DNA of 64,000 bases from Bedellia somnulentella (taxonomy: Eukaryota; Arthropoda; Insecta; Lepidoptera; Bedelliidae): NCBI GenBank assembly GCA_963576735.1, contig OY755175.1:14338401-14402400 (forward strand), written 5' to 3'. Every line of letters starts with the position of its first letter. The stretch's first letter is position 1. A program made the position numbers and the translations under genes. The notes below the pieces were generated by a model. That model had not been told where the DNA came from, ran no database searches, and saw nothing but the letters and a program-made list of their open reading frames with translations. Positions 50,640 to 62,800 of this stretch are shown here, one piece after another.

Positions 50640-52090
50640 GTTAAGGCTTTGATGTCGCTCTATTTATAATGTGTGTAGATTAGCATTTGTGTAATTCGGA
50701 AAGGGCTGATTAGAATAAAAAGATTGGTTTGGTTCATTACGATGCGACAGCATGTATGCGACAGCTACTGAAAGTAAGATGAAGTTCTTATCCATTTTTT
50801 AGTTCGCTTACGTTCATCTCAGCAGATTGTTACTTTTACGCCTCACAAAAATATATCTATGACTACGTATTGAAAATGGCATATGGTGACACCTCACCTT
50901 ATTATCGACAAAATGACTTGAAAAGCCCCATATTTGTCAGTCAGATTATCATTACGACACCACAGATGTAATAATGTATTGATATTTACAAAAGGGAAAT
51001 CTGAAATGAACTTGCAATGAAAAACCTTGGAGTATTCTTAAACCGCATAACAACTTGAAAAGTGCGCGACAAAGAGTTCAAAGCAAATCAGGTGGCTCCG
51101 CGGAGAAACGCGGGAATGGAGACGAACCGATGAACGTGTTTCCAATACTCATCCGAAGTTAGGTTAGATCCGCAGCGAGGGAGTCACGTGCAACACTCGT
51201 GCAATTACGAGGCCATGTCATATTTACAGGCCAGGTAATTGCCATTCAATTACTAGTCGGGCCTGCTGCGTGTGAAAGAGAGGGATGGGTTTCTATCAGC
51301 TGGCAGGTGTCTCGTTCTGGCGCAGGTTGGATCCCACCAGCCATCAATCATCGTGCACCCCCGCCGGGCGCTGTAGGGATGCGAAACGTCACACAAAGCA
51401 AGTATCTGCGTCCAACATTGTCCGATAAGTGGAGCGTCGCGCTTAATTGATTTTATACTGTTAGGATGTTTGTTTCGATTAATACTTCGGCCACCCTAAA
51501 CATGCAGTTAAATTAGTTAGAACTCGTTATCGACAAAACAGGTATTAATATTGATTATATAGGGAACAATAGTGATTTAGTTTTTAGTTTAAAATAAAAT
51601 AAAAATAATACAAATAAAGATCAGACGAACAGAGAGGCAGTAAAAAATGAGTTTTACTATATTTTCTTAGCTGAGTGTCAAGAGCTGGGCCAAATAGATA
51701 TTTTTGTTCATTTCTATTAAGCCTTGCAGTAAGATTTGCATGGTCATATAGCGTTGTATTGTGTAAGAAGATCGAAAGTTCCTGCCAAGTGTCCGCCGCC
51801 TTTCAATTAACTTTAGTTACTCGTACACCCTCCTCTCAAATTAGAGATGTCCCTAATTAATAAAATTGCTTACCGAAGCTCAATATTGTAAGGCTGTTTA
51901 GAAAGAGGCGTCTTAAAAGTTTCCTCTTAATTATCCAAAGAACCAACAATTTGTAGAAAATTACGAGAAATTCTCATGTTTATTTTTAGACTATTTTAAC
52001 AACCATTATGAGTAAGTGTCTTGACTTAACATTGTTTCAAGATTTTTTATTGTTTAACCAAAATCATTTTTTGCTAATAAGCTTTATGGA
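50640..52090. other. Unique DNA with GC-richer block 51060-51440
   Basis: No supported gene or retroposon. The block at 51060-51440 is GC-richer, with an 83-codon chance frame at 51199-51450; the remainder is AT-rich. Confidence 0.4.
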
Positions 52091-52105
52091 TATTTCGATT
52101 AATAC

Positions 52106-52483
52106 ATACATACATACATATTCTCACGCCGTTAGTTCCCATTGGGGTAGGCAGAGACTATCGATCGCCACTTTGTACGATCCTGGCAAACCTCTCTAGC
52201 TTCATTCACATCCAACAATCTTTACATACATGCTCTTTTATTCTTCGTACTTCGGACACCTGCCTTTTTGAGCACATTTTCTATTTGATCTAAATGTGTC
52301 CTCCGAGGTCGTCCTCTACTAACATTACCTTCCACATTGGCTCTATAGATCTCTTTCACCACTTTACTGTCATCCATCCTCTCTATGTGCCCAAACCATC
52401 TCAACATTCCTTTTTCTATCTTTCTTACAATATCATCTTTTACACCAGACCTTTCACGAATCACATTATTCCTCACATCATCA
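52106..52483 (-). mobile_element. 5'-truncated LINE: C-terminal ORF, 3' UTR and TATG tail
   Basis: Insertion flanked by TTCGATTAATAC at 52094-52105 and 52484-52495, a 12-bp target duplication. The minus strand encodes 84 residues with the motif MLRWFGHIERMDD and a GRPRR segment, typical of the C-terminus of LINE ORF2 proteins that also carry the reverse transcriptase; about 115 bases of 3' UTR follow, ending ggcgtgagaatatg and (TATG)n. Clade is probably RTE- or jockey-like; not resolved. The 3' end matches the tail of SINE-A. Broken and immobile. Confidence 0.88.
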
Positions 52484-52513
52484 TTCGATTAATACACAAA
52501 TAATATAAATATT

Positions 52514-53040
52514 TTATAAAATAGTAGCATCTTTAAAAAAAAACTTCAGACGTAAAGGGTGAAGTTTGATACGAGCTGTGGTGTGTTGTGTTGTGTGGAG
52601 TGTCAAAATCATCTCTTGCAACTCTTCAATCGACGATGCAAGTAACAGTTGGTCATCAGCATATAAGAGGCATTTGATGACGAATCCACCCATTCTCAGT
52701 CCATAATCACTTTCACGCAACTCTATCAGACAATCATCCATGAACAAATTGAAGAGCCACGGAGAAGCTACACACCCTGTCGGACACTCCGAGAGATACC
52801 TAAACAGTCAGTATTTTCCCCGTTTTCTCTTACACATGCACTGGAATCCTCATAGTGTGATACCAGTGCACCTATAAGTTGACTCCCCAGACCGAACTTG
52901 GACAACACCTCCCATGAATACTTTCTTACGACCCTATCATACGCCTTCTCTATATCTATGAAGGAGCAATACACCTTTCGGTTCTTAGCTAAGAACTTTT
53001 CAGTGATGCTCCTTAAAGAAAAGATCTTCAATATATCTTA
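52514..53040 (-). pseudogene. LINE reverse transcriptase fragment, frameshifted
   Basis: Two overlapping frames on the minus strand. The first (52768-53031) reads VYCSFIDIEKAYDRV, the RT palm motif with its catalytic Asp, and ends at RQGV. The second (52514-52747) starts NLFMDDCL-like and holds LLYADDQLLLA, the YADD catalytic box. A frameshift near 52750-52768 separates them, and the protein runs into unrelated sequence after EMILTL. No endonuclease domain remains. Product would have been the polymerase of a non-LTR retrotransposon; now inactive. It lies outside the target duplication of 52106-52483, so the two fragments look like separate insertions of related elements. Confidence 0.88.
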
Positions 53041-53199
53041 TTATAATCCCATTATAAGAATGTGTCGATTATACAATGACATTGACCATGACGTACATAA
53101 TATGCTATGAGATGGTAGTGTATTAGAAAGTGATAAAGTGGTGTCTTACTTTGACATTTCTAATTCGCGGATTTCAATTTTCCGTACTGGTTTCAGGAT

Positions 53200-53475
53200 T
53201 TACAACAGAATTAAGTCTCAGAATGATATACCCAGCGATGTTTAATTCTATATTAACTAGTAAATTTATTGTAATCATTTTTCTGTTTTTCACTTAAGGA
53301 TAATATTAATTGTGTAAAATTTTCCAAAATAATCATAATTATATTGTGCGTATGCTAGGGACATATACCTAGGAATATGATCTAGCCCTATTTTCTATGT
53401 TCATATTATTATGTTTGTGTAATATTGATTGTATTCTGTTTTATGTTCTTCAATTAAATAAATAAATAAAAAATA
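53200..53475 (+). repeat. Possible LINE 3' end with (AAAT)n tail
   Basis: atgttcttcaattaaataaa followed by taaataaaaaat resembles the simple-repeat tail of a non-LTR element. Upstream, ttacaacagaattaag could be a remnant of a C-terminal reading frame, but too little is left to be sure. Confidence 0.3.
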
Positions 53476-53639
53476 TTTGTTCCATACATCCCATTAAAAT
53501 AAAACACTTTGCTTAATTACTGCTTATCAATGTTTAATATTTATATATTTTTGTAATTTAGGATGAAAAATCCATCCAATGCCCAATTCAAGGTACTGTT
53601 TAAAAACATTTTAGGAAGTTAAGAAAAGACTCGACTTTC

Positions 53640-53875
53640 ATACATACATACATATACTCACGGCTATAAATCCCATGAAGGGGTAGCCAGAGCTAGGGAA
53701 TTAGAAATTCCTCAGCCACTTTTGGAAGTTGCGTGGGGAAAAGATGGTGAAATAAAGTCTCCAACCGCATCGCCCAAAAATCCCTTAAAAGCCCCAATAC
53801 CGTTAGTCGCCTCTTACGTACACCCACCGGAAGAAATGGTGTAGTGCTATTCTAAGCCGGCACTACACAGCAAAG
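53640..53875 (-). repeat. SINE-A, near full-length, internal deletion
   Basis: (CATA)n then tatactcacggctataaat to ccggcactacacagc. Well preserved except for loss of about 16 bases (ggttgttggtgatggg) beside the B-box-like block. Confidence 0.92.
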
Positions 53876-54473
53876 TTAAAGTTATGTCTATTATATTGTA
53901 TCTTAATTAAAATAATATTCCTTAATTAAAAAGACTACCTATTCAAAATATCACGTAGCTCAATCAAAAATGTGTGTAATAATAATATTTTATTAGCTCA
54001 TCAATATCTGTGAGCGTCTGCACCGGGACACGACTCGATTTCGTCCAATTAAAATGAATTACGGTTATCGGCCTTATCTTCGGCGGCTCATTATCGTGAA
54101 TAATGGTTGTGTACTACTACTAACTATTTTCATCATTTAACGTCATACTTTTAAGATCAACGTTGATAGGGTATCCTTTAAGTTTCGAAGGTAAACACAT
54201 CATGTGGTCATGTTTAACCGATGCGGAGATAAAATATTCTGGCTCTGATTCTAAAACGGATAGCCGGATATTTTGGTTGGCAATTTAAAATGATATTCAA
54301 ATGTTTGGCAATAGCAAGGGAAAAGATGATAATATACTTCATCAATTATGATTGTTGACCAATCAATTTGGAAACCAATCAGTGGTATATCTCCAGATCC
54401 ACATGTATAGGTACCGAAGGTAAGAAATATTACAGTTATTAGAATATTGCACGGGGGTACGGGGGTATTTACA

Positions 54474-54727
54474 TACATACATTTACTATATGTATACTCA
54501 CGGCTATAAATCCCTAGAAGGAGAAGACAGAGCCTCAGAATAAGAAATTCTGCAACCGCTTTTGAAAGTTCAATGGGGAAGAGGTTGTAAAATAAAGGTT
54601 TTGGTGATGGGTTTGAAACCACATCGCCCAAAAATCATATAAAATGCCGTAATACCCTAAGTCGCCTCTTGCGAATACCCAGGGAAAGAAATGGGGTAGT
54701 GCTGTTCTAAGCCGACACTACACACCA
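54474..54727 (-). repeat. SINE-A, full-length, moderately diverged
   Basis: catacatacatttactatatgtatactcacggc to agccgacactacacacc. The TATG tail is interrupted. A LINE tail remnant in the same orientation follows directly. Confidence 0.9.
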
Positions 54728-54741
54728 AAGGGTATTAAGTT

Positions 54742-54800
54742 ACTTATAGTCATATCCATTGTTCCCATTGTTGAAGGCAGAAACCATCAATAGAGTAATA
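54742..54800 (-). repeat. LINE 3' end remnant
   Basis: agtcatatccattgttcccattgttgaaggcagaaaccatcaat is a mutated version of the 3' end found at 52120-52165 and 13262-13310. Confidence 0.6.
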
Positions 54801-55794
54801 GAACGACACAATCATAACAGATGTCTCGCTGCACTCATTATTTGGTTGCTGTAACAGAGGCATATATTAGATATTTCTTTTTATTGTATTTTTATGGTAA
54901 TTTTAATTAGTCTTCAGTTGGTAACGAACCGACTACATGTATATATTTAGTTTTATAATTCGCTTACAATAAGTACAGCTCATAGGTTTGAGTTTGAGAG
55001 CCTGTATAAAAAATACCAGATTGACCCCCTGATATGTAAAAATAATAAATCTGGATTGGTAATAAATAAAGAATAAATAAAGGAAAGAAAAATTTCGACA
55101 TTATTTATTAGTAATAATCCCCACAAGAGGTTTTCATGAACAAAAACATTCTAATTATCAAATAGTTTTGTTAAAATACTTATGTCACAATCACAAAGTA
55201 AAATCTTAGCACTACAAAAAGTCACACATAATTATAGTCTCAGCTTTCTTAGTTGAAATATTATAAAACCATATGCATGTTAAAAGATAGTTTTGACGAG
55301 AAAATCCTCTGGACTATACATTAATCATAATTTGATAAGTTCATATCACCGATAACTGTATCACTAAATCGTCAATTGACTAATACTAAAGTTATGAAAT
55401 TGTCAGTGTAATGTAATAATGGTTGATAAACATTTCAATTAGATGACAAATTGTTGCAAGACAAACAATTATTTATAAGTTTTCGTGTCCGGATGGCGAA
55501 AATAAAAAAAATATATAGTTTCGTCATGTTTGTTTGTAGGTCTGTAATGTCACAGCAATCCAATTCCGAAAGTGTTGAGACTACGTAGTTGAAAATTAAG
55601 AGATAGGTAAACTGTAAACCACTTTAAGATATTAAAAACAAAAATACGGGAGAGATATTTTTTTTATCATTTGTAGTTTTGAAGACTGACATTAACGTTT
55701 GTCTAATTATATTTTCTCAAACGTTAAGGTATATAAATTCCAAAATGGTAATGGTAGAAGTGAGATAATGACAGATTATTCATACAAAGACTGC

Positions 55795-55870
55795 CTGTAG
55801 CTATTTCACTTTATCACGTGACAACCTCGCTCTCACATGCTTCATGCTACTACGGCTGGGGCATCCTATA
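55795..55870 (+). repeat. Single arm related to the foldback at 63.8 kb
   Basis: tcacgtgacaacctcgctctcacatgcttcatgc, then ggctggggcatcc aligns with the right arm of the foldback element at 63842-63918 at roughly 70% by eye. No opposing arm is evident here. Confidence 0.4.
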
Positions 55871-56688
55871 AAGTTATTTAATACACTTAGGTGAAGGTTT
55901 TGGGAACCCCGTGGATGCGGTTAGCAATAGATAGCAATAGGGGACTATGCCTTATGTCTGACATGCTTATTTTTACAGTCAGAAAACAGACCAATTTCTT
56001 TGTATTCAACCGGTTTTTATTGACACGTTTTTTTAGTACTCTAGTTCCGGGTTGGTTATTCAAATATCTTTAGGTAACAGATGTATCGTTTATCGTTAAT
56101 AGTTTGGTATCTACTGAATCTTATATTCTTATCAATGGGAAAATAAAATATTATAAAAAATAGGAAAAGTTACGTGAAATCAGTTAATAAAAAAAGGCTT
56201 ATTACCGTCAATACACCGTATATATTTTTACTCTACGGAATAAGTCCACTACTTGGTACTTTTAACCTTCCACTGACTGGTTAAAGCTGTGTTATTTTAA
56301 ATAATTACCGAGTATTTTACGAGTTGGAAGGACACGGCTAATTAGTCGGTTGTAAAGTTGAACTCCGGTGGGGGGCGGTCGTGCTCAGCTGTCAATTAAT
56401 TATGGAAATTGTATAATTAGCCTAATAGCTACAGGTTTAGTATTTATTTTATCTAATTTAATAAATATGGGATTGGGGTTATTCTCTTATTGGTGGTTCT
56501 TTCATGTTCTTGCTAAATGTGTGCGAATACCAAATACTGTGTTTTGGAAAACACTTTTTTAAATGACGATCAAGTCAGTCAAGAAGTAAGTGCTATTATG
56601 ACTTTTTGATAATATCATAACTCGACGTTAAATAGGATATGAATAAATATTTTAACAAACTTTTATTTTCCTAAAACAATTGTTTACA

Positions 56689-56937
56689 ATTGTGTAGCGT
56701 CGGCTTAGAATAGCACTACCCCATTTCTTCCGGTGGGTGTACGTAAGAGGCGACTAACGGTTTTGGGGCTTTTTAGGGATTTTTGGGCGATGCGGTTGGA
56801 GACCCATCACCAACAACCTTTATTTCACCATCTTTTCCCCACACAACTTCCAAAAGTGGCTGAGGAATTTCTGATTCCTTAGCTCTGGCTACCCCTTCTA
56901 GGGATTTATAGCCGTGAGTATATGTATGTATGTATGT
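56689..56937 (+). repeat. SINE-A, full-length, 11-bp target duplication
   Basis: The cleanest copy and a good stand-in for the consensus. It runs from tgtgtagcgtcggcttagaa through tggggctttttagggatttttggg, gcgatgcggttggagaccc and 'ctctggctaccccttctagg' to gccgtgagtatatg and (TATG)n. Flanked by AATTGTTTACA at 56678-56688 and 56938-56948. Confidence 0.94.
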
Positions 56938-57532
56938 AATTGTTTACACTTAGCGCGACTCGCAAGAGTCCTGCTTCGTATACACTAATCAATATTAGGT
57001 ATGAAAAAACACCTAGATATAAATACTCTGTTAATCCCATAGCTACTTTAGTTGAGTTGTGATCTCACAGCTAACTATACATTGTATTGAAAATAATTAC
57101 AATACTGGTATTTTGCAAACCAACTAACGGTCAAAAGTATTTTAGGTCCAATGCCTTTAAGGTACTTATATTACACCTTACGTTTAGATTGAAAAGGTGT
57201 GATGTGTTACAACGTATTTTTCTTTGTGTACACCCATAAACCTCAGGACTTTGTAGATGTGTAATGTTGGAGTTAATCATCACAAACCTCCGTTTAACTA
57301 GCGTGCATTACTCGGGACACCCGGGCTTATCTAACTAAACGGCTCTTGTGACAGCGTGTCACACACAATACCACTAACTGCGCTCTAACACTTTGTCATG
57401 CACGAACAAACCATACGTATTATTTTGTAAACGAAGAAAAAGCATGTGTTTCATTTTCAGAGCCACTTAGCTGTTGGTGTTTATTTATTACCTTTGAGAA
57501 AATTTGTGATTTTACTGCAATAGGAGTATATA

Positions 57533-57648
57533 CAATACATACATACATACATATACTTACGGCTAAAAATCCATTGAAGGGATAGCCAGAGCTAGGTTAT
57601 TAGAAATTCCTCAGCAACTTTTGAAAGTTGCGTGGGGAAGAGATGGTG
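57533..57648 (-). repeat. SINE-A 3' half, outer part of a composite
   Basis: (CATA)n, tacttacggctaaaaatcc, aagggatagccagagctagg to agttgcgtggggaagagatggtgaa, then unrelated AT-rich DNA. Its left flank AATAGGAGTATATA (57519-57532) is repeated at the far side of the next SINE-A copy. Confidence 0.88.
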
Positions 57649-57892
57649 AATTGATATTTTTCAAACGTATAAACATAAATATTTTTATATGTAAAACTTC
57701 ATAAATTGTAAAACTTCGGCAAAAAAGATTCGGCAGAAAGTATATTATCCGTGGAGTAAGTCGTGTTTCATGAGTTATAGGTAAAAGATAATTCTATCAA
57801 AATAGTCAATGTCCTACATAAATACATGTTAAAAGCGACGATACACTTTTCATTGTGTCGATACATATTGCCATTGGGATTTAAAAATCCAT

Positions 57893-58145
57893 ACATACAT
57901 ACATACATATACTCACGGCTATATTTCCCTAGAAGGGGTAGCCCGAGCTAAGGAATTATAAATTCCTCAGCCACTTTTGGAAGTTGAGTGGGAAAAAGAT
58001 GGCAAAAATAAAGGTTGTGGGTGATGGGTCTCCAACCGCATCGCCCAAAAATCCCATAAAAGCCCTAATACCGTTAGTTGCCTCTTACGTACACCCATCG
58101 GAAGAAATGGGGTAGTGCAATTCTAAGCCGGCACTACACAGCTAT
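57893..58145 (-). repeat. SINE-A, full-length, inner part of a composite
   Basis: (CATA)n, tactcacggctatatttccc to ccggcactacacagctat. Its right flank AATAGGAGTATATA (58146-58159) equals the left flank of the half copy at 57533-57648, while its own left flank shows no duplication. Confidence 0.9.
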
Positions 58146-58195
58146 AATAGGAGTATATAATAAGTAAAAATAAGTGAAAATAACCGTTACTACCC

Positions 58196-58266
58196 GTTAT
58201 TGTCTTTTAGAATCCCTTAATGGGAAGAAAAGGAGTAGTTCTTTCATTATCCGACACTACACAGCT
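58196..58266 (-). repeat. SINE-A 5' fragment
   Basis: gggaagaaaaggagtagttc ... tccgacactacacagc matches the head in reverse; the inner and 3' parts are deleted. Confidence 0.65.
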
Positions 58267-58971
58267 TATACCTTAACCTATCGCAATATTTGTAGCCCCA
58301 GGGTACTTGTATTCTAAACATACTTATTAGATCATTAATAAATTCAAAATACAATCTTATTAGAGTTCATCAAAATAAATCTTTGATACAATCAGTATCA
58401 AAAATAATGAGTTAACAACTTGTTCAATCTATTGTCTCGCAAAACAAAATTATTGTCCGCCCACAGCTTTGACGAGCAAATTCAACAACTACATTAAACT
58501 CACCAACCCACACATAAATAATAATAAAATACATTGCATTAACTTCGTGTGATAATCTCAATTAATACTTACTAGCCAAATTAATTATTTTTATAATCGT
58601 TATCTGATTGAGTTATCGTCCTGAACTAACTTCGATGATGCTTTCTTAATTAAACTTTATTAATTACTGAAATTTATTAAACAAGTTTCACATTATATTA
58701 ATTAAATTTTAAGACGGATTTGGATTTCGATTATGTGTACAAAGTTGTTGTGGTTGGTAATGGAATTAATTTAAGTTAATACTCTTCTAGCGAGACAAGA
58801 TAGTTTTGTGGTATCGTACCAATAATGCATTGGATTTTCGTGGTATTTGAGTGTCATGGTTTTGTGGCCATTGTTTTGTAGCGCCGGGACTTAAAATCTA
58901 TATTTAAGTATTGCGTAGTTGAGTACTAAGAAACCAGTTTTTTAAGCTGTTTTTATACTTAAGACTCAAGA

Positions 58972-59272
58972 ATACACGCCGTATGGATATACGAGGATTC
59001 GAAGGGGTTGGCAGAGGTATTAATACTTCTGAACATCACATAACATTGACAGTTGATATTCAGAGTACCCACGTTTTGCTTACTTAGTCTACTCACGTGA
59101 TTGGGGGCAGTTTTACCGACGTTTAGTACTAATACACTGTCACATGACTAAGGACAACTCAGCTATGTGGGTTTCCTCACGATGTTTTTCCCTTACCGTT
59201 AATAACCATGATATATTAACTCACATATAACTTTAGAAAAGACAAATTGGTGTAGGCCAGACCCGGTTTTTT
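58972..59272 (-). mobile_element. SINE-B, body plus end of tRNA-like head
   Basis: Long copy: gaaggggttggcagaggtat, acttctgaacatcacataac, gttttgcttacttagtctac, gtgggtttcctcacgatg, accgttaataaccatgat, then an AT-rich linker and tggtgtaggccagacccggt, the complement of the B-box end of the head at 48119. This confirms that head, linker and body form one element of about 350-400 bp. Confidence 0.85.
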
Positions 59273-59549
59273 ACAGACGTGTAAAATAAACACTAAAACT
59301 TATGTGTCTATATCTGGTAAATCTACCAAATATTACCATTAGTTTACTGACCCTATACTGTAGAGTTGTGTTACTAGATCGATAATGGATGTTTAATTTA
59401 ACTAGTGAGTTGCTTACTTCCTATCACGTGATTCACTGTTTAGGTATAAATCAGGTAATCTGAAGTCATGGTGATAAAAAGTCAATCGATGTTGAGAAAA
59501 AATATTACATATGCCACCCCGTGTCGGATATGTTGCTTGAATCTATATA

Positions 59550-59655
59550 TACATACATACAAATACTTACGGCTATAAATCCCTAAATGGGGTGGCCATA
59601 GCTTCAGAATTCGAAAACTCTCCAACCACTTTTGGAAGTTAAGTGGAGTAAAGCT
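59550..59655 (-). repeat. SINE-A 3' half
   Basis: atacatacatacaaatacttacggctataaatccc, ggccatagcttcagaattc, ccacttttggaagttaagtgg, then divergence. 5' half is lost. Confidence 0.82.
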
Positions 59656-60479
59656 TGTGATATGAGATTTGATCATAGTCCTCTCCACGCTGGCCATGTG
59701 CGGGTAATTATATTAATATGATGGAATAGTGTTAAAGAACATTAAATGCTGATGTGCCTATGATTTATTCAATAAAGGAAAAAGAATTAAAGAATAAAGA
59801 AAACAGTGTTCGAAGCATTAGAAAACACTAAAATGAGGAGTACAAAAAAAAAGGACGGATAGAGAAAAAATAATCATTTTATGTTCATTGAATATACTCA
59901 TAACTATAACTCATATCTATGACCTATTTAATATTTATTGGAGCAATCCTAGTTTATAATTTATTTATTTGTTCAGCTGAGAATACACTCGAGTCTCATA
60001 ATCACAGAGAGTGCTCGTACTAAGTGAAATATTTAAAACAATCTCGAGCCACTCGTATTAATTAAACGTTAGCGTTTACTATGTTAATGAAATTCAATTA
60101 AAAAGAAATTGCGATTTAGTTATTCAAGCTGAAACGGAAATTCGAAAAGTTTCTACGGGTAAAAGACTTATACAATTATCAGTACGTTTAAGTACTAAGA
60201 CTTGGTAATGTAACATATTAAATAATTGAACTGTACTAATTCTGTTGAATATCACTTGATATTTAGTCAACGGGTGACATTTTGCCTAGACAGTGGATTA
60301 ATGTGGGGATAGGTTTATCTACTACTCTGTACATATACACTGAATTCTCATTGAACACAACTTTTACTTGACTAATAAATATCAATAACTTTACATTGTA
60401 CAGATGCAATCAAAATCTCATTTCGCTGAAATTTTCCTTACAATATTTCACCCGTATTCAAAGGCAGGTAAATGGAAAA

Positions 60480-62800
60480 CCTTTATCAAAACTGGAACGC
60501 GTTACTCGGAATCAATTAGCGTTATTAGTACTCCGCGTCTTCGTTAAACCGTGATGGAGGGTAATTTATTGGCATCTCTTAATTAGGGATAAGTCTAATT
60601 GGAGGCTTAGTCGTAACGAGCCCCTCGAAATCTGACATCCGCCGAACAAATTGGACTGACGGCCGAGGGCTGGCGCTGCACACACTTCACTCAGCTGTTC
60701 CATTATGCCACTGATATTTTGACGTACTAACTTGATTTGTGCCCGCTGCCCGCAGTGCCTGTGCCCCGTACGCGTATGTACTTGGCTTTCTATGCACATA
60801 ATTGGATGACCAGAAGCCATCTCTTTGCTGCTACGGGGAATGTACTCGAAATAAACTGCAGACTTGTTGAATTTTTACTTTTAAAGGTGTGAGGAAATAA
60901 CTTAGCGGTGATAATCGATATTTTGTGTATTGTTTACCGTCTTTTGAATCTGATTTCCAGATTGAAATGAGTTAACCAATACTTTTATGTCATGGATTAA
61001 GTGAACATTGATAAGGAATAATATTATTTGTATTATCTGTGGTAACACTAATTTATAATTATTGCTTTTGAAACTCTTTTGTATTTATTATAATTAGCAA
61101 AGTGTAAAATTCATGTCAATGTCATTAGTTTAGTTATTATTTCTAAAAATAGCCCTGAACCGGTTATTGTAAAACTGGAACTTACAGAATACTTTACCGG
61201 TTCTGTAACTTATGGTATTTTAAATAATGTAGTTCTATTTAATATCACATACATATCGTATAATCCTCGGAATTGTCAACATAATAAAATTGCTACTTTC
61301 AGAAGCTCGGTTTAATTAATATAGATTAAGAGATAGAGATATAAAGAGGTAAAGTTTGTAACGTTGCTTTATGTAAGGGCTAATCTTATAAGGCTATACC
61401 ATCATTCAAAAATTCTTAAGGAGTGATTAGTAATTAAAGAAAAGATAGAAAATAGGGACATAACAAGACGAGTGCGAAGCTGGGACGTTTCACTTGATAC
61501 TGATAATACAAGTATCATCATTCAATAACTACTTATCTAGTAACACCTTCCCTATGACATCTCGACTATAAAAATTAACGTAGTATAACGACATCATACA
61601 CCAAATACATACTCAAAAAAACAAACAAAAAGACCTTAATACTAAAGGTTAATAAAATGATAAAAACAATATTTTTCTCGAGTCTTCAATTACTTCCACC
61701 ACAAACCGCGCAGATTAGCGGTGGTAAAGGAGCGGTTGGTGCGGTCTCTCTTCAAAGCGACGCAAAAAGAGGAGGACGATATGATCAAGTGCATCTTGAT
61801 GAAACACGATACTTCGGCGGTACTGCTTTATCGGGCCAAGAATTACAATCGCTTTATTTTTAAACTGTGAACCTACAAGGACCCTACAAAGAGCAATATA
61901 ATTTCTTTTGCATTTCTGTTGTTGTTCAAGCTTATTTGAATGTGCGATTATATCAGATATCAGGTGCCAAAACTTTAATTGGAACTGGCATTTATAGATA
62001 TTTTAACGTTGATAAAAATAGTTTAATGATGTATCAAGTTATAATTTATTCTAGAGAGCGGTCTATGACCTAAGAAGTGTGGCTAAACCATTAGTGAATT
62101 TACACAGTGTCGGTTCAATGACAAATTCGCATGTTTTATTCGGTTTGTATTTAAAAACACATTAATAAGCTCGTACCCAACAAAAAGCTAAAAGCAACTC
62201 AAATTATTTGCGATTAAAAAGTGAGGTTCGGACAAGTTACCATTAAAATGTTATATCTTGTTTTCCAAAACCTCATATGCCAAACCTACTTAAAATGACA
62301 ATTTGTCTAAAATAGAAAAGCATTTTATAAATTGCCACTTCGTTGGTCATTTAGGGGTTTCCCTAAATATTAAAATTAACTTTTTGATATTCTCAGTATC
62401 CATCATAGATCAAATGAAACTAAAAATCAATTGGATCAAATTAATACCCACCATTATTCGTTGACAATAAAATAATTGTAAAGGCTATCAATGGTTATAA
62501 AACGCGCACGTTAAACGACCGCTGGGGTCTCAAGCCCGAGGTCCGGCTAATTCAAATAAAAGCAGGCAGAGTCGGGCCATACATTACCCTTTCTTAAGAC
62601 GACGTTCTTCGACTAATGCCTACAATGTGTATTATAGCATTTAATATAATAATAACGTAATGAAACGTCTCGCACGAGGGGGGTGCGGGGCGCGGGGGCG
62701 GGGAACCGGTCGGCTGAGGTCATCGTCTGGGAGGCTTCGCGACCGGCCGCCTTGCCCACTGCCTGTGTGCCCGTTTATGGGAATTTTTCATATTTTTGGT
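60480..62800. other. Unique DNA with GC-richer islands
   Basis: GC-richer patches at about 60530-60830 and 62500-62780 (the latter with a G-rich run near 62680), AT-rich elsewhere. No supported exon; the open frames there lack family features. Candidate regulatory DNA only. Confidence 0.25.

Noticed and set aside
54251..54631. 126-codon minus-strand open frame
   Set aside because: Much of it is the antisense or sense reading of a SINE-A copy; not a gene.
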